Assembly (NCBI GenBank): GCA_018714665.1
Contig: DVNA01000233.1
Location: forward strand, 1-20,507
DNA: 20,507 nt
Origin: Candidatus Gallibacteroides avistercoris
GTDB taxonomy: Bacteria; Bacteroidota; Bacteroidia; Bacteroidales; CHK158-818
Direction: 5' to 3'
A model generated the notes under the pieces. The model made no database searches, had not been told where the DNA came from, and saw nothing but the letters and a program-made list of their open reading frames with translations. Numbering within the stretch: position 1 is the first letter of the stretch; every line of letters begins with the position of its first letter. Below, in pieces: positions 15,506 to 20,507 of this stretch. The translations under genes and the position numbers were made by a program.

Positions 15506-16062
15506 TCATCCATACGACGAATCACCCGGCAGGGATTTCCCACGGCGACAACTCCGGCCGGAATATTGCTGGTTACCACACTTCCGGCCCCTATGACGGT
15601 ATTGTCTCCAATGGAGACACCGGGCAAGATAATCGTATTCCCCCCTATCCACACATGGTTGCCGATGGTTACGGGACGGGCATACTCCCAACCGGCATTT
15701 CGTTGTGCCGTATCAAAGGGATGTCCGACGGTATAGATACTGACATGAGGGCCCAACAAGACATTCTCTCCAAAAACAACCTCGGCTTCATCCAGGATGG
15801 TACAACCGGTATTGGCATAAAAGTTCTCTCCAAGCCGGATATGGGATCCGTAATCGCAAAAAAACGGAGGTTCGATATAAAATGTATCCCCTACCTCTCC
15901 AAGCAAAGCGACAAGCACCCGCTCTCTTTCCGAAATATCGGACGGTTTCAGTCGGTTATATTCATACACCAAATCATGCGCCCGATAGCGATCCCGGACC
16001 AACTCTTCATCAAACGCCTGATAGAGCAGGCCTTTCAACATTTTCGATTTTTCTGTATCCAT
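15490..16062 (-). CDS. Sugar O-acetyltransferase, maltose/galactoside acetyltransferase type
   Basis: Cytoplasmic acetyl-CoA-dependent enzyme of 190 residues in the LacA/Maa group of left-handed beta-helix transferases. The N-terminal helical cap (KMLKGLLYQAFDEELVRDR) is typical of Maa/NodL/LacA proteins. Hexapeptide repeats follow from about residue 65 (IRLGENFYANTGCTILD). The catalytic His is His114 in the TVGHPFD loop, and the helix closes with PVTIGNHVWIGGNTIILPGVSIGDNTVIGAGSVV and GNPCRVIRRMDE. The gene starts 11 bp after the beta-galactosidase stop and is surely co-transcribed, an arrangement reminiscent of lacZ and lacA, though no permease gene lies between. It has no signal peptide, whereas the galactosidase is exported. 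Acceptor sugar unknown. Confidence 0.9.
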   Translation of the reverse strand: MDTEKSKMLKGLLYQAFDEELVRDRYRAHDLVYEYNRLKPSDISERERVLVALLGEVGDTFYIEPPFFCDYGSHIRLGENFYANTGCTILDEAEVVFGENVLLGPHVSIYTVGHPFDTAQRNAGWEYARPVTIGNHVWIGGNTIILPGVSIGDNTVIGAGSVVTSNIPAGVVAVGNPCRVIRRMDENAGK

Positions 16063-16073
16063 CTCTATTCCGG

Positions 16074-19000
16074 TTACTCGGCCAATACCGAAAACTCGGC
16101 CCCACTGGCAAAATCATCTCCCCGTTGAGAGCTCAATGCCGTAAAACGAACGTAACGGGCCTTTACCGGTTTTTGAAGTATCACCCGTTGAGCCTTCTTA
16201 TCCGGGGCAAAAGAGCCTTGTGCCACGGCATCGCTCCACGTTTTACCATCGTCGCTCACCTGCAATTTATACTCTTTTATATCACCGTTGCCCGAACCGT
16301 CCTGACGGGGCAGGTAAACGAATCCCTTGACAAGCCGCTGTTCTCCGGCATCGAAATCAACCCAATGAGGATACTGGGCCACCGTAACTGAATACATGGT
16401 ATGCCATATCGTAGCTGGGTCATTATCGACCAGATTGGCCGCAGACTCTCCGCCTGTTTCCTGACTGGACGCATAAACGACCTCCATCGGGATGTTCTCG
16501 ATTTTTTCAAACGTATAAGTGACTTTGAGCTCCGGATTTTCCTGATACCAGGCAATAATCGTACCACCATCGCGCATATTGACAGGAGCGTCGTACACCT
16601 GAGGCTTTCCGTTCTCTCCTACCTGATAACAGAGGACAGCTCCCTTTTGAGAGCTCGACAATGTAAGTTCTCCTCTCCGGTCTCTTTTTACCATCAACGG
16701 AGTCTGTCCCGAAGCAGAGACACAAGCCGTCTCTGTAAACCTCGATGTTTCGGCCGGACGGATGATAAATCCCATTCGGTGAGCAGAAGCCTTCACCCGG
16801 TCGGGTTCGAGCGGACCGCCTTGACCGCAACTGTTCCCTCCCAGACCGGTTACCCCGGCATCCAAATGCAAATGAGTTCCGGACGACGGCGGCAATTGAT
16901 ACGGATGGGGAGCCAACGTCATTTCCAGAGCAGACCACGGCAAAGCAGATGCAGAGAGACGATCGGTTGCAATGAACATCACGCCATGCCCTGTTTCATC
17001 GGTCAGTGCACACCAGCGTACATCCTCGCGGTTTCCCATCGATTGAGGTTTGGGAAACAGGACAAATTGCTCTTTTACCGTACTGGTATATTGCTCGATA
17101 AACGATGCCGTCTTCCGGTCATTGTAGTTATTGACCGGACCGCGCCCGTAGTAGGTATAATGCTGTAACCGTTCAGGCAGTACCATTTCATACCCCAGAC
17201 GAGGCAATACCACCCCCTCGTCGTTACTGGTGATACTGCTTTGCAACTCGATGGAACCATCCCGGTAAACGGTCCATATCTGATCTGTTACAAATTTGAA
17301 ATCTTGTGGTCCGAACGGGCGGTCTTCGTGCTCTGTAATTTTATACCGGCCCGAACTTCCTCCCGTAATGGTGGCTGCATGGGGAGCTTGCGACACGACG
17401 GTAAACGACAACACCGCCGAACCGTTTTTGTCGGTATAAACGGTATTTAAAACAGCCTGATGTTTCAGGTTGTGCAAACCTTTTGCAAACCACTGTTGAT
17501 ATGCCCAGTTATCGTTATCGGTAGGAGCCCGAAGGGCATCTAATTTCGGCCCGTTCCCGGCTTCGATAATGGTCTGATCGCCATATTTCAGACTATGAAT
17601 AGAGCCATTCTGATGGTCGAACCTTACCTGGAAGTTGCTTCCGCTCACTACGGTACAGTTTTGCTCTTCGGAAATTTTTAACGGGTTTCCGTCAGCCACT
17701 GACACAAGAGCCGGTTTTGGGGCCGGTTCTTTCACAGCCAACTGCTCTTCCATCTGTACATACCCCTTTTCGGCCCAAGGCTCATCCCGGTTCAACAGAA
17801 ACTCTATTTTAAGGAAATACTCGCTATTCTCTTTCTGTTTCTCGGAAATATAGGGAACCGTTACTTGCTTGCTTTGGCGGGCTGCAATCTCTCCGGGCTC
17901 CAACATCCCGTCTGCAATCTCTTTTCCATCTTCATACAAGGCCCAACGGACATCCAGATTTCCCAAATCGGTAAAATATCGTTTGTTGAATATCTCAACA
18001 ATGCCTCTCTCCATATCGACAGCCTTTACCCCGACATCCTGCATGACTTTCTTGACCTCATAATATTGAGGTTTAGGCGAATGGTCGGGAAAGAGAATCC
18101 CGTTCATACAAAACATTCCGCTGTTGGGTTTGTCGCCAAAATCGCCGCCATAAGCCATATAACGCGTACCGGTTTGCTTATCGTAATAATAAAGGCTCTG
18201 ATCTACCCAATCCCAGATTGCCGCTCCACAAAAGAAATTGGTCGATTCTATCGCATCCCAATAATCTTGCAGATTTCCGACGGCATTTCCCATAGAGTGG
18301 GCATATTCTGAAATATGGAATGGATACTTGATAGCGTATTTCCCCTTTACCGCTCCACGAACCCAATCAACCGACGGATATTGGTTCGAGCCCATGTCCA
18401 CAATATCGTTATTCCGCTCGTACTGAACCGGCCGGCTGGTATCGAACGCCTTAATCGCCTGATAAGCTGCCACAAAATTTTCTCCCGGACCCGCCTCGTT
18501 GCCCAACGACCAAATAACGATAGAGGGTGCATTGACATGCGCATGTACCAATTCCATGACACGCGCTACGTGAGCCGCCTTAAACTCTGGTACATGAGAC
18601 AAAGAGGCCTCCCCGTAATAATATTGATGGCTTTCGATATTGGCTTCATCTTCCAAATAGATACCGTATTTATCGCACAAGTAATACCAGTATGGATCGT
18701 TTGAATAATGAGAGTTTCTAACATGATTCAAATTGGCCCGCTTCAACAGTTTAATATCATTCTCCATCAACTCATGCGTAATTGCGTGCCCGCGCTCCGG
18801 GTCTATCTCCTGCCGATTGACCCCTTTCAGCTTAACCGGCTTTCCGTTGATATAGAAATAACGCCCGGCTAATCCGAATTCATCTTGCTCGGCCGGAGTA
18901 TCCTTGATCTCTACCTTACGAAAGCCGAAACCGACCGATACAGTCTCTACGACACGCCCTTTTTTATCTTTTAACTGCCCCACCAACGTATATCGATACG

Positions 19001-20093
19001 GTGCCTCTGCCGACCATTTGCGGGGTGTATCTACATCCATCCGGGCCAGAACCAGGCTCGATTCGCCCTTTTCTATCTCTTTCACACCCACCGAAACAGT
19101 TCCATTCTCAACAACAGCAGTCTTATCCGAATACAATTCATTCTCATATAACGTATAAGACAACGAATATTCCTTTATCTTCTTCTTGCTCAGGTTCCGG
19201 ATGTCTGCCGAGATTTCAATACTTCCGTTTTTATATTGGCTATCCAGATCGGGAACTACATAAAAATCCCGGACCTGTACCTGAGGAGTGGACGACAACG
19301 ATACCGTACGGAAGATACCCGGAAGACGGAACATATCTTGTGCTTCCAGGAACGATCCGTCCGAATTTCGATAAACCTCTACGGCTACGGTATTCTCTCC
19401 CTTTTTATTCAAATAGCGGGTTATATTGAATGAGGCCGTATTACGGGAGTTTTTGGAAAATCCTACATAATGTCCATTCACCCATAAATAGAAAAACGAG
19501 GATACACCATCGAAATTCAAATAAACCTCCCGATCTTTCCAGTTTTCAGGCAAAGAAAAATTCCGCCGATAAGAGCCTACCTCATTCCGATGTTTATATG
19601 TAGTCCAATCCTGTGGAGGAGTACGCATCACCCCACCTTTCCAGTCTCCCACTTTTACCTGATGTTGAAAAATTACCGGTTGATTAGCATAGACCGGAAC
19701 ACCGTATTTCAGACTCCCGTCCTTTTGAATACCAACAACGTTCCAGTTCATCGGCACCTCTACCACATCCCATCGGGATACATCAAAATCCGGTTGATAA
19801 AATTCTACCGGACGCTCCTCCGGATTGCCTACCCAATGAAAATACCAAGGGCCGTTCAACGACATCCAGTAATCACTGTATTGTGGCAAAACCTTTCGGG
19901 CACTCTCCATATCCGCAAAAGAGAAAAAATAAGCTCGAGGCTGTTCCTTATTCAATGCCAAGGATGATGGCGATTGCCATTCATCCCCTCTCGGAGCATC
20001 CACATCTCCATAAGAAAAACCTTCTAAGATCGATTGTTGGGAATATCCCGACAGGGACAAGAATAGAAAAAAAATAATCCAGTGTTTTTTCAT
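16074..20093 (-). CDS. Exported GH2 beta-galactosidase with C-terminal F5/8 type C domain
   Basis: A 1339-residue glycoside hydrolase with a signal peptide (MKKHWIIFFLFLSLSGYS, cut near residue 18; no lipobox), so probably periplasmic. The GH2 parts run in order: sugar-binding jelly roll (about 70-285, WNVVGIQ and FDGVSSFFYLWVNGHYVGF), immunoglobulin-like domain (about 290-395), and catalytic barrel (about 400-700). The barrel has acid/base Glu533 in SLGNEAG and nucleophile Glu596 in HISEYAHSMGN. A DUF4981-like linker and the large beta-sandwich of LacZ-type enzymes follow (about 715-1110; RAPTDNDNW, YYGRGPVNNYNDRKT). A small CHB_HEX_C-like sandwich (about 1133-1195) and a discoidin/CBM32 domain (about 1198-1339) end the protein. 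Beta-galactosidase is the best guess; other GH2 activities are possible. It leads an operon with the acetyltransferase. No susC/susD genes or sensor are seen in this window. Confidence 0.93.
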   Translation of the reverse strand: MKKHWIIFFLFLSLSGYSQQSILEGFSYGDVDAPRGDEWQSPSSLALNKEQPRAYFFSFADMESARKVLPQYSDYWMSLNGPWYFHWVGNPEERPVEFYQPDFDVSRWDVVEVPMNWNVVGIQKDGSLKYGVPVYANQPVIFQHQVKVGDWKGGVMRTPPQDWTTYKHRNEVGSYRRNFSLPENWKDREVYLNFDGVSSFFYLWVNGHYVGFSKNSRNTASFNITRYLNKKGENTVAVEVYRNSDGSFLEAQDMFRLPGIFRTVSLSSTPQVQVRDFYVVPDLDSQYKNGSIEISADIRNLSKKKIKEYSLSYTLYENELYSDKTAVVENGTVSVGVKEIEKGESSLVLARMDVDTPRKWSAEAPYRYTLVGQLKDKKGRVVETVSVGFGFRKVEIKDTPAEQDEFGLAGRYFYINGKPVKLKGVNRQEIDPERGHAITHELMENDIKLLKRANLNHVRNSHYSNDPYWYYLCDKYGIYLEDEANIESHQYYYGEASLSHVPEFKAAHVARVMELVHAHVNAPSIVIWSLGNEAGPGENFVAAYQAIKAFDTSRPVQYERNNDIVDMGSNQYPSVDWVRGAVKGKYAIKYPFHISEYAHSMGNAVGNLQDYWDAIESTNFFCGAAIWDWVDQSLYYYDKQTGTRYMAYGGDFGDKPNSGMFCMNGILFPDHSPKPQYYEVKKVMQDVGVKAVDMERGIVEIFNKRYFTDLGNLDVRWALYEDGKEIADGMLEPGEIAARQSKQVTVPYISEKQKENSEYFLKIEFLLNRDEPWAEKGYVQMEEQLAVKEPAPKPALVSVADGNPLKISEEQNCTVVSGSNFQVRFDHQNGSIHSLKYGDQTIIEAGNGPKLDALRAPTDNDNWAYQQWFAKGLHNLKHQAVLNTVYTDKNGSAVLSFTVVSQAPHAATITGGSSGRYKITEHEDRPFGPQDFKFVTDQIWTVYRDGSIELQSSITSNDEGVVLPRLGYEMVLPERLQHYTYYGRGPVNNYNDRKTASFIEQYTSTVKEQFVLFPKPQSMGNREDVRWCALTDETGHGVMFIATDRLSASALPWSALEMTLAPHPYQLPPSSGTHLHLDAGVTGLGGNSCGQGGPLEPDRVKASAHRMGFIIRPAETSRFTETACVSASGQTPLMVKRDRRGELTLSSSQKGAVLCYQVGENGKPQVYDAPVNMRDGGTIIAWYQENPELKVTYTFEKIENIPMEVVYASSQETGGESAANLVDNDPATIWHTMYSVTVAQYPHWVDFDAGEQRLVKGFVYLPRQDGSGNGDIKEYKLQVSDDGKTWSDAVAQGSFAPDKKAQRVILQKPVKARYVRFTALSSQRGDDFASGAEFSVLAE

Positions 20094-20164
20094 TGTATGT
20101 TTATTGCTTGACGTTTTCTATTTTGCAATTATTTCTAATACGCTATAATCCTTCAATATAGTAG

Positions 20165-20172
20165 CAAATATA
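20165..20172 (-). promoter_or_regulatory. Candidate -7 element of the beta-galactosidase operon
   Basis: On the minus strand these bases read TATATTTG, matching TAnnTTTG. The start codon lies about 70 bp downstream. No TTTG is found 19-21 bp further upstream, so the promoter would be weak or activator-dependent; a spaced inverted repeat sits in that position. Confidence 0.4.
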
Positions 20173-20188
20173 TGAAATAGTATTTACT

Positions 20189-20215
20189 CCCGGAACACTT
20201 TACACAAAATCCGGG
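20189..20215. promoter_or_regulatory. Spaced inverted repeat at the beta-galactosidase promoter (candidate operator)
   Basis: CCCGGA (20189-20194) and TCCGGG (20210-20215) are exact reverse complements 15 bp apart (21 bp centre to centre). They begin 17 bp upstream of the candidate -7 element, covering the -33 position, and are conspicuous G/C islands in A/T-rich DNA. This placement suits an activator or repressor dimer. Confidence 0.35.
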
Positions 20216-20343
20216 TAGAAACTTTCCCAATCATACCTTATCAAATAGGCAGAAAATCAGTATACCCGAAGATTGTCTTTATTCAAAGATGATTCTTATT
20301 TACATTAACTCAACGTATCTTTTTTTCCGGAATAAGAAATCGT

Positions 20344-20507
20344 ATGTTTTTCTGTTCGTGGGGAGTTTTTTCCCCTCGTGCACCTCCGGTCTATTGTCCG
20401 CTTGTGGCAAGGGGTGGTCCTGCCACTGGGCTCAGGCCGTTCCCCGACCTTTTTTCCGATCTCCTATCCCTGGTTCGGTAAGCAGGGGCGGACGGTCCGC
20501 CAACCTT
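20344..20507. other. GC-rich, hairpin-rich segment at the window edge, nature unknown
   Basis: Composition changes sharply from A/T-rich to G/C-rich. The segment has several self-complementary stretches: GGGGA/TCCCC around a T-run (about 20360-20375), GTGGCA with TGCCAC (20404-20409 and 20421-20426), and GGCGGAC with GTCCGCC near 20487-20502. GTCCGC at 20396 could also pair with GCGGAC at 20488. All three plus frames are open over most of it. One starts at an ATG at 20344 and runs 45 codons to 20481 (Pro-, Leu- and Arg-rich product); the others run off the window. It could be an interspersed repeat (REP-like), a structured RNA, or the edge of a mobile element. I cannot identify it. Confidence 0.4.

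Larger units (their letters stand above)
20094..20330. other. A/T-rich upstream region of the beta-galactosidase gene
   Basis: Apart from the candidate -7 element and inverted repeat noted above, this stretch is strongly A/T-rich, has no open frame of note on either strand and no visible RNA gene. It probably is the regulatory region of the minus-strand operon. Confidence 0.6.

Noticed and set aside
15469..16128. A 219-codon plus-strand ORF
   Set aside because: It is antisense to the hexapeptide acetyltransferase; its Gly/Ile/Asp regularity only mirrors the repeat structure of that gene.
16401..17168. A 255-codon plus-strand ORF
   Set aside because: It is antisense to the beta-galactosidase gene, whose domains and catalytic residues are continuous through this region; composition is shadow-like (Arg/Ser-rich).
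1..20507. CRISPR arrays, tRNA, rRNA, transposase genes, restriction or other defence genes
   Set aside because: No regularly spaced direct repeats, no tRNA-like cloverleaf, no rRNA-like stretch and no transposase or defence motifs were seen in the part that can be interpreted; the last 160 bp remain unexplained.

Overview
The window most resembles a Bacteroidota chromosome, order Bacteroidales. The signs are a eukaryote-like GT3 glycogen synthase next to a short-form alpha-glucan phosphorylase, a pheT-yebC pair, a psd-pssA-DUF4834 operon, several TAnnTTTG-type -7 promoter elements, and an almost complete lack of Shine-Dalgarno sequences (one clear exception, at 7397-7402). Genus cannot be fixed from the sequence alone; a gut-type Bacteroidales is a reasonable inference from the tannase-like esterase and the beta-galactosidase.

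Layout. (1) 1-3395, plus strand: the 3' end of glycogen synthase and complete glgP, a glycogen metabolism operon ending at a perfect bidirectional terminator. (2) 3487-4895, minus strand: a FetAB-type ABC transporter. (3) 5074-6516, plus strand, divergent from fetA: a secreted serine esterase whose catalytic residues match subtype B tannase in motif and spacing. (4) 6600-7836, plus strand: a small secreted protein of unknown function behind a good promoter and a structured leader, then a small heat-shock protein with a consensus Shine-Dalgarno. (5) 8029-11333, plus strand: pheT and yebC, convergent with (6) 11391-13043, minus strand: psd, pssA and a DUF4834 membrane protein. (7) 13205-15339, plus strand: an RluA-family pseudouridine synthase and a TlpA-like thioredoxin lipoprotein. 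(8) 15389-20093, minus strand: a large periplasmic GH2 beta-galactosidase with a C-terminal F5/8 type C (CBM32-like) domain, a sugar O-acetyltransferase 11 bp behind it, and a short stretch that looks like the stranded 3' end of a lost gene. (9) 20094-20507: the lacZ-like upstream region with a candidate operator, running into a GC-rich, hairpin-rich segment cut by the window edge.

Functionally the window mixes housekeeping (translation, phospholipid synthesis, glycogen storage, proteostasis) with two accessory polysaccharide/plant-compound functions (tannase-like esterase, beta-galactosidase). I did not find a convincing new multi-gene system. The most worthwhile leads are the tannase-like enzyme and its divergent metal-transporter neighbour, the structured leader at 6662-6728, the two widely spaced inverted repeats upstream of hsp20 and the beta-galactosidase gene, the gene remnant at 15389-15505, and the GC-rich element at the right edge.
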